Source: Thermoplasmata archaeon (GTDB lineage Archaea > Thermoplasmatota > Thermoplasmata > Lutacidiplasmatales > UBA184). Taken from it: a stretch of 38,070 nucleotides of DNA. Below the pieces are notes generated by a model. It was not told the DNA's origin. It did not search any database and saw only the letters and a program-made list of their open reading frames with translations. Made by a program: the position numbers and the translations under genes. Positions within the stretch are counted from its first letter, which is position 1. Each line of letters begins with the position of its first letter. The stretch lies in the NCBI GenBank assembly GCA_030037395.1, contig JASHRJ010000115.1, positions 1-38,070 of the forward strand, read 5' to 3'. This document shows positions 1 through 8,365 of the stretch, one piece after another.

Positions 1-347
1 GTCAGGGCCGGCTGGCGGCGGGCCCGTACGAGGGTCTCGTGGGCGGACTGCGCGAGCTCGTAGGCGCGATCGAACTGACGGCCGTTGAACGCCTGCTCGG
101 CCAGCCCTATCAGGTCCTGCGCGCGGCTGGTGTCGCCGCCCTGCGCGGCCAGGAGGCCAGCCTCGCGGCGGGCGAGCGCCAGGCGATTGTACGCGCGGTC
201 GGACGCGAACTCCGGCGTTGCGGCGGCCTCGCGCAGCTTGAGCTGGCGGCGACGCATCCGTTGGAGCAGGAGGACCACGACGGCGATCCCCGTGATCGCG
301 ACGATCGCCCCTAGGGCGACCGCCTCGAGGGCTATCGAACTGACCAT
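1..347 (-). CDS. N-terminal part of a membrane-anchored protein (one TM helix, then charged alpha-helical region); runs off the left edge
   Basis: Minus-strand frame from ATG (cat at 345-347) is open to base 1: MVSSIALEAVALGAIVAITGIAVVVLLLQRMRRRQLKLREAAATPEFASDRAYNRLALARREAGLLAAQGGD... Missing from ORF track because it has no stop in the window; TATA-like taaata on the minus strand near 410-415. Confidence 0.65.
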   Translation of the reverse strand, partial: MVSSIALEAVALGAIVAITGIAVVVLLLQRMRRRQLKLREAAATPEFASDRAYNRLALARREAGLLAAQGGDTSRAQDLIGLAEQAFNGRQFDRAYELAQSAHETLVRARRQPAL

Positions 348-586
348 GCGGACCGTTCCGGGGCTTCCGGGGAGCGCCGGTTCCGCTCGGAACGTATGGG
401 GGGGCCGCCCTATTTAGAGGGCCACGTCGACCGCGGCGGCGTGCCCCTGCGCCGACGGACCCGCGTCGGGCCTGACCGCCGCGTACGTGCCGCGCGGCGG
501 TCCGGGAGGAGAAGGACCGTCGAGCGGGGGGCGAAGCACGCCTCCGAGCCGCCGCCGGTCCGGCGCCCGAGCCCTCGGGCCCCGAC

Positions 587-1783
587 CTAGAAGACCGTGA
601 TCTTGTCGGTGAGCAGCCGTCGGGGGATCGTGTCGATCTGGTCGAACGCCGACTCGGCGATCGCCTGGGCGCGGGGCTTGACCGCGGAGAGCCGGACCCC
701 GTCGGCCGGAAGGACCTGGATGCTGGCGACCTGCGGCTGGTCGACGGGCTTGCCGATCTGCGAGAGGATCCTCACGTGGACCTCCTTCACGTCGCCGCCG
801 GTCTCCTGGACGATCTGCTGAGCGACCAGGTTGCCGAGGATGTTGTAGATCTTCCCGACGTGGTTCACCGGGTTCTTGCCGGCGGACGCCTCCAGGCTCA
901 TCGGGCGGCACGGGGTGATCAGGCCGTTCGCCCGGTTCCCGCGGCCGACCGACCCGTCGTCCCCGGCCTCCATCGAGCAGCCGGTGACCGTGAGGTAGTA
1001 CCGGCCGAGCTCGGGGTCGTCGGCGGTGTTGACGTCGATCGTGACCTCGCGGCGGGTGAGCTTCGCGGTCTGGTCCGCGAGCCGGTCGTGGATCTCCTCG
1101 CAGACCGCGGCGTACTCCTTGGCATCTTTCATCTCGCGGTCGACCAGGGCGGCGGCGACCGTCAGGTGGATCTTCTGCCCCTGGCGGTACCCCATCACCT
1201 TGACGTCCTCGCCGAGGGCGGGGACCTTCTTCTTCAGCTTCAGCGTGAGGAACCGCTCGCTCTCGAGCACCAGTCGCTCCGTGTCGGACAGCGGGGCGAA
1301 ACCGACCCCGAAGGAGGTGTCGTTCGCCAGCACCTGCTTCTGGTCGAAGACCCCCCGGAGGTCCACCGATCCCTGGCCGATCCGGCAGTCGAACTCCACC
1401 TGCCGGGCCACGTCCAGGTGCGCGCAGACCGAGCCGACGTACTTCCGCGCGGCCTCGATCGCCACGTCGCGGTACGGCAGCTTCTCGCCATCGACCGAGG
1501 TCGTGGCCCGACCGACCAAGAGGATGTAGATCGGCTGCAGGACCTTCCCGCCGCCGAACTTCGGCTCCGAAGCGCCGCCGACGACCTGCGTCTCGTCGGT
1601 GTTGTGGTGGAGGATCTTGCCGAACTCGTCCAGGTAGAGGCGGCTCAGCGCACGGCTGACCGACTCCGAGACCCCGTCGGCGATCGAGTCGGGATGGCCG
1701 AGCCCTTTCCGTTCGACCAGCTCGACCTCCTGGTCCTCGATGTGGACCGTCCGCAGCGGCTCGACCTGAACGTTCCGGGCCAT
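587..1783 (-). CDS. mat: S-adenosylmethionine synthetase, archaeal type
   Basis: 398 aa; [68 protein letters not shown]: archaeal MAT family hallmarks. Confidence 0.96.
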   Translation of the reverse strand: MARNVQVEPLRTVHIEDQEVELVERKGLGHPDSIADGVSESVSRALSRLYLDEFGKILHHNTDETQVVGGASEPKFGGGKVLQPIYILLVGRATTSVDGEKLPYRDVAIEAARKYVGSVCAHLDVARQVEFDCRIGQGSVDLRGVFDQKQVLANDTSFGVGFAPLSDTERLVLESERFLTLKLKKKVPALGEDVKVMGYRQGQKIHLTVAAALVDREMKDAKEYAAVCEEIHDRLADQTAKLTRREVTIDVNTADDPELGRYYLTVTGCSMEAGDDGSVGRGNRANGLITPCRPMSLEASAGKNPVNHVGKIYNILGNLVAQQIVQETGGDVKEVHVRILSQIGKPVDQPQVASIQVLPADGVRLSAVKPRAQAIAESAFDQIDTIPRRLLTDKITVF

Positions 1784-1930
1784 GGCTCGGTTCCTCGGTC
1801 GCCGAGCGGGGGGTGGGTTTAAGGGTTGCGCGGACGCGGCGGCCTGTCCTCAGTCCTCCGACGTTCGCCACGCCCGTCGAGGCCCCTCCCGGTCGCGGGT
1901 CGGGGGGGTCGGCGCGGGAGCGGAACGGCG

Positions 1931-3382
1931 TCAGGGGGCGCCGCGGAGGCCCCGGACCATGTACGGACCGGCCCGGCAGAAGCCCCGGCGGGCGTAGTAC
2001 TCCCGGGTGCCCACCGCGCTGATCACGTACATCCGGTCGAAGCCGGCCGCGCGGGCGGTACGCGCTGCCTCCTCCAGGAGGCGTCGGCCGAACCCCCGAT
2101 GCTGGTAGGTCTCGGCCGAGGCCGCCGGGGCTCCCACGTCCAGTTCCCGCCCGACGACCTTGAGCTCCCGGACGACCGGGCCGTCCAACCCGCCCTCCGG
2201 GCACGCCGGCGGGAGCCGCAGGCGGAGGAACGCCGCGCAGCGGTCCGTCGGAGGGTGCTCGAACGAGAGGAACACCTCGCGACCCCCGGACGCGGAGTAC
2301 TCTCGGTGCGCGAGCACCAGCGTCTCGGGCGGGGGCAGGGGCCCGCGCCCCGGCTCGCGGCAGCGGAGGCATCGGCAGGACTCGCCGTCCGCCGCCAGGC
2401 GCGCGCGGGCGAGCTGCCGGACGTTCCCCGCGCGGACGCCGGCGGCGATCAGGCGTGCCGGGATGTCGCGCTGGATCCGGTGGACCCGGACCCACGGCGG
2501 GAGCTCTCGCTTCAGCGCGGCGAGCACCTCCACCGCGGTCGGGGTGTCGTACGGGACGTACCGGCCGGCGCGCCAGGCGTCGTACAGCCCCGTGCCCGGC
2601 AGGACGAGCGTCGGGTAGATCTTGAGGAAGTCCGGCCGGTATCGCTCGTCCGACCAGAGCCGGCGGAAGCCGTCCAGGTCCCGCGTCGGGTCCATCCCGG
2701 GAAGCCCGAGCATCATGTGGTAGCCGAGCTTCAGGCCCCGGTCCCGCGCCTCCCGGCTCGCCCGGCCGACGTCGGCGGTGCCGTGCGCCCGCCCGACCTC
2801 GGCCAGCACCCGATCGTCCAAGCACTCCACGCCGACCTCCACCCGGGTGACGCCGGCGTCGAGCAGCGACGGGAGGATCCGCCCGTCGCACCAGTCCGGC
2901 CGGGTCTCGACCGTGAGTCCGACGACCCGATGGGGGCCGGCAGCGTTGCGGTCCTGCGCCTCCTCCAGCGACGCGGACCGGCCCCCGTTCAGCCCGTCGT
3001 AGATCCCCTTGAACACGCTTGCCCGGTACTCTGGGGGGCGCGCAGGGAACGTGCCGCCCATGACGATCACCTCCACCTTCGAGGTCGGGTGCCCGATCTC
3101 CTGGAGGGTCGCGATCCGGTGGCGCGCGATCGCCTCCGCGTCGTAGTGGAACTGAGCCCCGCGCAGCGCCGACGGCTCCTCGCCCGTGTAGCTTTGCGGG
3201 CTACGCTGCTCCACGCCCCCCGGGCAGTAGGTGCAGCGGCCGTGCGGGCAGCGGGCGGGGGCGGTCATCACCGCGACCACGGCGACCCCGGAGAGGGAGC
3301 GGGTCGGCTTGCGGAGGATCCGGCCGGCGGCGCCCGGCGTCGGGGGCGCCGCCCGTTCCGGCCCGGCTAGCGCCGGAGCCAC
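1931..3382 (-). CDS. elp3: Elp3-family tRNA uridine-34 modification enzyme (radical SAM + GNAT)
   Basis: RKPTRSLSGVAVVAVMTAPARCPHGRCTYCPGG (radical SAM Cys cluster), IVMGGTFPARP, C-terminal GNAT region YQHRGFGRRLLEEAARTARAAGFDRMYVISAVGTREYYARRGF. Confidence 0.92.
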   Translation of the reverse strand: MAPALAGPERAAPPTPGAAGRILRKPTRSLSGVAVVAVMTAPARCPHGRCTYCPGGVEQRSPQSYTGEEPSALRGAQFHYDAEAIARHRIATLQEIGHPTSKVEVIVMGGTFPARPPEYRASVFKGIYDGLNGGRSASLEEAQDRNAAGPHRVVGLTVETRPDWCDGRILPSLLDAGVTRVEVGVECLDDRVLAEVGRAHGTADVGRASREARDRGLKLGYHMMLGLPGMDPTRDLDGFRRLWSDERYRPDFLKIYPTLVLPGTGLYDAWRAGRYVPYDTPTAVEVLAALKRELPPWVRVHRIQRDIPARLIAAGVRAGNVRQLARARLAADGESCRCLRCREPGRGPLPPPETLVLAHREYSASGGREVFLSFEHPPTDRCAAFLRLRLPPACPEGGLDGPVVRELKVVGRELDVGAPAASAETYQHRGFGRRLLEEAARTARAAGFDRMYVISAVGTREYYARRGFCRAGPYMVRGLRGAP

Positions 3383-4512
3383 GGCGGGGTCTCCCCGGTG
3401 AGGACGTACGGGGCGGCCCGCAGCTCGTCGACGGTACGCGAGCCGGTGAGGAACATCGCGACCTTCAGCTCGTGGACCAGGTTCTCGAGCTCGGCCCGGG
3501 TCTCGGCCGGCCCGGTTGCCGCCGCGCGCAGGATCCCTCCGGCGGTACCGGCCGCGGTCGCGCCGAGCGCCAGCGCCCGCGCGACGTCGAGCCCCGAGCG
3601 GACCCCCCCGCTCGCGACGATCGGCAGCCCGAGCGGCGCGAGCTCAAGCACCGACACCGGCGACGGGATACCCCAGTCCCAGAACGTCTTGCCGACCCGG
3701 GCCTCCCGCTCGGCCCCCTGGTCGACGGCCCGGTAGTGCTCCACGGCCGCGAACGAGGTACCGCCGGTCCCGCTGACGTCGAACGCCCGGACCCCCGCGT
3801 CGCGCAGCTGCTCGGCGACCGACCGCGAGATCCCGGCGCCGGTCTCCTTGGCAAGCACCGGGAACGCGCGGGCGAGCTCGCCGATCCGTCCGAGGCAGCC
3901 CCGGGCGCGCCGGTCTCCCTCGGGCTGGACCATCTCCTGCAGGAAGTTGAGGTGTACGGCGAGGAGGTCCGCCCCGATCAGCTGCATCGCCGACCGGACC
4001 TCCTCCGGACCGACCGCGCGGTCCCCCGGCTTCTGGGGGATCAGCTGGGGCGCGCCGATGTTCGCGATCTTGAGCGGTACCGGATGCCGGGCGACGCAGG
4101 CGTAGCTCTCGGGGTACTGGCCCTTCAGCACCGCGGCCCGTTCGCTGCCGACGCCCATCGCGACGCCTACCTCGGCCGCCGCGGCCGCGAGGTTGTCGTT
4201 GATCTTCGCCGCGTCCGGGAAGCCGCCGGTCATCCCGGTGATGACGATCGGGGCCTTCAGGCGGTGGCCCAGCAACGACACGCGGGTGTCGACCTCGTCG
4301 AAGTCGATCTCCGGAAGCGCCCGATGGACGAGCTGTACGTCGCTCCAGTAGCGGTAGCGGCCCTCGACGTCCCGCCCCAGGACGACCTTGACGTGCTCGG
4401 CCTTGCGATGGCTCAGGTCGATGCCGGAACGGTCGGCGGCCCTACCGGGCGCGCGCGTGGGCCCAGCTCCCGTAGACCGCTTCCCCCCGGATCGCTCTCG
4501 AGACCGCTCCAT
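3367..4512 (-). CDS. fni: Isopentenyl-diphosphate delta-isomerase, type 2 (FMN-dependent); exact start uncertain
   Basis: RKAEHVKVVLGRDVEG, APIVITGMTGGFPDAAKINDNLAAAAAEVGVAMGVGSERAA, GISRSVAEQLRDAGVRAFDVSGTGGTSFAAVEHYR, VASGGVRSGLDVARALALGA. N-terminal ~30 aa overlaps the IPK 3' end, so the start may be further downstream. Confidence 0.93.
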   Translation of the reverse strand: MERSRERSGGKRSTGAGPTRAPGRAADRSGIDLSHRKAEHVKVVLGRDVEGRYRYWSDVQLVHRALPEIDFDEVDTRVSLLGHRLKAPIVITGMTGGFPDAAKINDNLAAAAAEVGVAMGVGSERAAVLKGQYPESYACVARHPVPLKIANIGAPQLIPQKPGDRAVGPEEVRSAMQLIGADLLAVHLNFLQEMVQPEGDRRARGCLGRIGELARAFPVLAKETGAGISRSVAEQLRDAGVRAFDVSGTGGTSFAAVEHYRAVDQGAEREARVGKTFWDWGIPSPVSVLELAPLGLPIVASGGVRSGLDVARALALGATAAGTAGGILRAAATGPAETRAELENLVHELKVAMFLTGSRTVDELRAAPYVLTGETPPWLRR

Positions 4513-5257
4513 CCGTGAGTCCGCTAATAAGCGCTGCGTCCGCGCCGGCGCCGGCGATCGCGAGCATCGCCGCGACCTTGCCCCGGATGCTGCCGGTGAC
4601 GTCCGGCGCCGCGGGCGCCGGCCGCAGACGGTCGAGCACCGCCGCCGTCAGCTCCGCCACGGGGCGACGCCGCCCGGGGGCCGTGCTCTCGAGGACCCCG
4701 GGCACGTCCGAAGCGAACACGACCCGCCGGGCCCCCAGCCTCCGGGCGAGCTCCACGGCGAGGGTGTCGGCGCTGAGGATCGACACCCCCCAGGCGTCGT
4801 CCGGAACGACATCCCCGAACGACACCGGCACCCGACCTCCCTCCAGCGCCTCGGCGAACGCGGCGGCCTCGAACGCGATGAGCTGGCCTTCTCGATTGCG
4901 GGCGAGCGCAGCGGCCGGTACGCTCCACGCGGAGAGGCCGGCCGCGACCAGCTCCCGCAGGACGTGCAAGTGCAGCCGACGCACCTCGGCGGCGACGATG
5001 GAGCCCCCCCGGGCCCGGGCCGGCCCGGTCGTGCCGGCCGCGGGAGCGCGCGCCAGGCCGAACCGTAGCGCCCCCGGGTGCCCGAACGATCCGGCCCCGT
5101 GCAGGACGATCAGGCGGGCCGCTCCGGAGCCGGCCAGCTCGACCGCCAGCCGGTGCAGCACCTTGGGCCGGCGCTTCTCGACCTCCCGCTTACGGGTAAG
5201 GAGGCTCCCGCCCAGCTTGACGACGACGAGCGGGGCCGCGTCGTCGGAGGCCGGCAT
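4442..5257 (-). CDS. ipk: Isopentenyl phosphate kinase
   Basis: VVVKLGGSLLTRKREVEKRRPKVLHRLA, LIVLHGAGSFGHPGALRFGLA, VPVSFGDVVPDDAWGVSILSADTLAVELARRLGARRVVFASDVPGV; amino-acid-kinase fold IPK signature with the diagnostic His; adjacent to IDI-2. Confidence 0.92.
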   Translation of the reverse strand: MPASDDAAPLVVVKLGGSLLTRKREVEKRRPKVLHRLAVELAGSGAARLIVLHGAGSFGHPGALRFGLARAPAAGTTGPARARGGSIVAAEVRRLHLHVLRELVAAGLSAWSVPAAALARNREGQLIAFEAAAFAEALEGGRVPVSFGDVVPDDAWGVSILSADTLAVELARRLGARRVVFASDVPGVLESTAPGRRRPVAELTAAVLDRLRPAPAAPDVTGSIRGKVAAMLAIAGAGADAALISGLTDGAVSRAIRGEAVYGSWAHARAR

Positions 5258-5269
5258 CAGCGCGGGTCG

Positions 5270-5491
5270 CTACGCGTGGTCCGCCCCGCTCGCCCGGGTG
5301 AACAGAAGGTACGCCCCGCCGGCGAGCAGGCCCAGGCTCAGGAAGTACAGCCAGCGGAAGGTGATCAGCCAGTAGATCGTCCCGAGGAGCCCGACCCCGG
5401 CGAGCACGGCGGCGCCGACCAGCCGCGGCACCGAGACCGAGCCCTCGGAGGAGCTCGCGTGCGCCCCCGCCACGGCCGGATGCGCTTCCAT
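5270..5491 (-). CDS. Small two-TM membrane protein
   Basis: 73 aa; two hydrophobic stretches RLVGAAVLAGVGLLGTIYWLI and LYFLSLGLLAGGAYLLF; 12 nt from ipk start on the same strand. Confidence 0.7.
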   Translation of the reverse strand: MEAHPAVAGAHASSSEGSVSVPRLVGAAVLAGVGLLGTIYWLITFRWLYFLSLGLLAGGAYLLFTRASGADHA

Positions 5492-5641
5492 CGCTCGGAC
5501 GGAGGCGTTCCCTCCTTCAAATCGGTTCGGTGGGGTCGCCCGCCCCGGCTCCGGCGCGTTCGTCGCCGTCGAGGACGGTTACTCGCCAAAAGATAGATAT
5601 GGCACACGACCCTCCAACCGCCGCCCGAGGCCCGGGTAGGC

Positions 5642-7069
5642 GTGACGGTGCCACCTGCTCCCGAGGATCTACCGGCTACGCCGCCGGTACGACCCGTTGC
5701 CAACCAGGCGACAGCTCCGGCGGTCGCTCCCGTCGGCGACCGCCGGCCGGCCGGCGGAACGGCGCCCCCCTCGGGGGCGAGCGTCCCGCCGACCGGAACC
5801 GGAGGCAACGCGGGGGCGTTCCTCGACGCGATCCTGCAGACGAAGAGCGAACTGTTCCGCGCGAGCCGCGAGGTCCTGCGCGACTCGTACGTCCCCGCGC
5901 GGCTGCCGCACCGGGAGGAGGAACTGCGCAAGGTCGCCGAGATCCTTGGCCCGGCCCTCCGCGGCGACCTCCCCTCGAACCTCTTGGTCTACGGCAAGAT
6001 CGGGACCGGGAAGACCGCGGTGGTCGCGCAGGTGCGCAAGGACCTGCAGGCCCGGGCCGGTCCGAAGCTCAGCTTCATCACGGTCAACTGCGCGAACCTC
6101 GACACGTCGTACTCGCTGCTCCAGACGATCGGCAACACGTTCGCGCCCAGCGAGGCGGAGCGGATCCCGACCGGCTGGTCGCTCGATCGGGTCCAGGCCA
6201 CGATGGCCCGGTTCATGGACGCCCGGCGGGGCACGACCGTCCTCGTGCTGGACGAGATCGACCGGCTCGTCGCGCGGAGCGGCGACAACGTGCTGTACAC
6301 CTTGAGCCAGCTCAACACCGAGCTCGAGTCCGCCCGCCTCAGCCTCGTCGGGATCTCGAACGACCTCAAGTTCACGAACCAGCTGGACGCCCGGGTGCGC
6401 AGCCGGCTGAACGAGGAGAAGATCGTCTTCCAGCCGTACAACGCCACCGAGCTGCAGGACATCCTCCGCGACCGGGCCCGGGAGGCGTTCAACCCGGACG
6501 TCGTCGACCCCGGGGTTGTCGAGCGGTGCGCCGCGTACGCCGCGCTCGAGAACGGGGACGCGCGCCGGGCCCTCGCGCTGCTGAGGCTCTCCGCCGAGAT
6601 GGCCGAGCGCGACCACGCGAAGCGGATCAGTCCCGACCACGTCGTCAAGGCGAAGAACCGGCTCGAGCAGGACATCGTCGTCGAGTGCTGCCGGACGCTG
6701 CCGCCCCACTGCAAGGTCCTCCTGTACGCGATCCTCCAGCTCTACGAGCGCCGCCGGAACGGCGTTCTCACCGGCGAGGTGTACGACGGCTACCGCCGGC
6801 TGGCCGAGCGCCTGGGCCTGCAGCCGCTGCACGCGCGGTCGATCTCCAACTACGTCTCCGAGCTCGAGACCCTCGGCCTCGTCCGCGCGACGATCGTCTC
6901 GCGGGGCCGCGGGGGTCGGACCCGCGAGATCCTGGTCGACGTGCCGATCTCCGAGACGATGCCGGCGCTCGAGGAGGACCCTCTGCTCGCGCCGGTCGCC
7001 CGGCCCCGGAGCCGGGGCCAGATGCTCCTGACGAACTTCGACAACCCGAACCGGACGGGCTCGATCTAG
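5642..7069 (+). CDS. orc1/cdc6: Orc1/Cdc6-type replication initiator (AAA+ plus winged helix)
   Basis: LLVYGKIGTGKTAVVAQVRKDL (Walker A), TTVLVLDEIDRLV (Walker B), GISNDLKFTNQLDARVRSRLNEEKIVFQPYNATEL (sensor/IS region), C-terminal wHTH; GTG start. Confidence 0.95.
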   Translation: MTVPPAPEDLPATPPVRPVANQATAPAVAPVGDRRPAGGTAPPSGASVPPTGTGGNAGAFLDAILQTKSELFRASREVLRDSYVPARLPHREEELRKVAEILGPALRGDLPSNLLVYGKIGTGKTAVVAQVRKDLQARAGPKLSFITVNCANLDTSYSLLQTIGNTFAPSEAERIPTGWSLDRVQATMARFMDARRGTTVLVLDEIDRLVARSGDNVLYTLSQLNTELESARLSLVGISNDLKFTNQLDARVRSRLNEEKIVFQPYNATELQDILRDRAREAFNPDVVDPGVVERCAAYAALENGDARRALALLRLSAEMAERDHAKRISPDHVVKAKNRLEQDIVVECCRTLPPHCKVLLYAILQLYERRRNGVLTGEVYDGYRRLAERLGLQPLHARSISNYVSELETLGLVRATIVSRGRGGRTREILVDVPISETMPALEEDPLLAPVARPRSRGQMLLTNFDNPNRTGSI

Positions 7070-7106
7070 GGCGGGACCGCCCCGGTCGGCCCGGCGGGGC
7101 CGGGCC

Positions 7107-8045
7107 TCAGCAGGTCGTCGCCTGGACTCCCTGCGTGTAGAGGGTACCGGTCGTTGCCTCCACCATGGAGGTCAGGCTCGTCCCGTTTCCCGTCGCCGTA
7201 CCGAACAGCGGGCAGGTCGTGTCGGTGATGATCCAGAGCGGGACCGGCGGCGCTCCCGAGACGAACCCGGGCGGGGCGAGGAAGAACTCGGCGGAGACCG
7301 ACGCGTTGCTCTCGTTGGCCACGAAGCCGGAGCTCGTGTTCGTGGCGGCCGCCGTCGAGGCCGCCAGCGAGCTGTCGATCACCACGGCGTTGAAGGTGCT
7401 CGGCCCGTTGTAGCACTGCCCGTCCGAGGCGATCGTGGCGACCGGCGAGGCGGTCCCGTTCACGACGATCACCACGAGGAGCTGGCTCGCGGACGTGCTG
7501 AAGGCGAACAGCCAGTACGGCGCGGTGCCCGACGCGAGCGAGCCGTTGAACGTCGGGACGTCCTCGAGGACGTCCGTGAGCAGGTGGGGAGAGCAGGCCG
7601 AGGTCCCGAACTGCCCGGCGGTCACCGCCGGGCCCAACGCGGTCGGCGAGGCGAACCCCTCGGCGAAGACCAGCGGCGGGCCGTTGCCCCCCCCGCCGTT
7701 CCAGTCCGCGGCGCGCGCCGCGTCGCTCGCCGGGACCAGGGCGGCGTAGAAGGCGGTCGGACCGACGCTCGGGCTGGTCGGACCGGGCGTCGTGCCGGAG
7801 GGCGAGCTGCCGGGGAGCAGGACGCGGAACGTCCCGAAGACGATGCCGGCCAACAGGAGGATCGCGACGACGGCGGCGCCGGTGGCGATCCACTTGGCCC
7901 GCGAGCGGCGCCGTCGCGACGGGGGCCGCTCCGGTCGCGCGCGGGTCGCCGCGAGCGCGGCCGCGAGGCCGCCCCCCCCGGCCGCCGCCTCCGGGCCCGG
8001 GGCGGCGATGGCGCCGCCAGGCTCCCGATCGTCCGAGCCGCTCAT
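7107..8045 (-). CDS. Membrane-anchored, probably glycosylated extracytoplasmic protein
   Basis: 312 aa: cytoplasmic RRRRSRAK, TM WIATGAAVVAILLLAGIVFGTF, then Ser/Thr-rich ectodomain with several N-x-S/T sequons. Confidence 0.75.
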   Translation of the reverse strand: MSGSDDREPGGAIAAPGPEAAAGGGGLAAALAATRARPERPPSRRRRSRAKWIATGAAVVAILLLAGIVFGTFRVLLPGSSPSGTTPGPTSPSVGPTAFYAALVPASDAARAADWNGGGGNGPPLVFAEGFASPTALGPAVTAGQFGTSACSPHLLTDVLEDVPTFNGSLASGTAPYWLFAFSTSASQLLVVIVVNGTASPVATIASDGQCYNGPSTFNAVVIDSSLAASTAAATNTSSGFVANESNASVSAEFFLAPPGFVSGAPPVPLWIITDTTCPLFGTATGNGTSLTSMVEATTGTLYTQGVQATTC

Positions 8046-8149
8046 CCGGCCCTCCCGGAACCAAAACGAGCCGACGGCTCGTACTTGAACTCTCCTCTGG
8101 GGGCTTGTGCCCCGGATCCCCCTCTAGGGTCGCGGGGGTCCGCCGCCGG

Positions 8150-8365
8150 CTACGGCTCGGCCTCGGAGCCGACGGGGGCCGCCGCGAGCGCGGCACCGGG
8201 CACGGCCGTGGCCTGCCGCCGCCGCCGCTCTCGGCGCAGGTCGGAGAGGTCGTCGGCGAGCCGGCGGAGGTCGTCGTTCGCTCGGCGGAGCCGCAGGCGG
8301 GCGATCGCCTCGACGGTCGAGATCTCCCGCTCGAGCTGTTCGTCCGACCCCCGGTACGGGCTCAT
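8150..8365 (-). CDS. Small coiled-coil protein
   Basis: 71 aa, highly charged heptad-like helix (DEQLEREISTVEAIARLRLRRANDDLRRLADDLSDLRRERRRR); start overlaps the stop of the upstream ALDH gene (8362-8365). Confidence 0.65.
   Translation of the reverse strand: MSPYRGSDEQLEREISTVEAIARLRLRRANDDLRRLADDLSDLRRERRRRQATAVPGAALAAAPVGSEAEP

Noticed and set aside
414-2891. 825-aa minus-strand ORF and similar long overlapping ORFs (e.g. 17702-21658 minus, 24697-25926 minus, 22890-25931 plus)
   Set aside because: Low-complexity Arg/Pro/Gly/Ala-rich shadow frames typical of high-GC DNA; they overlap well-supported genes and show no family motifs.
5492-5641. Possible replication origin next to orc1/cdc6
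   Set aside because: No convincing ORB/mini-ORB repeats or extended AT-rich unwinding element could be read; would need GC-skew and a repeat search over the chromosome.
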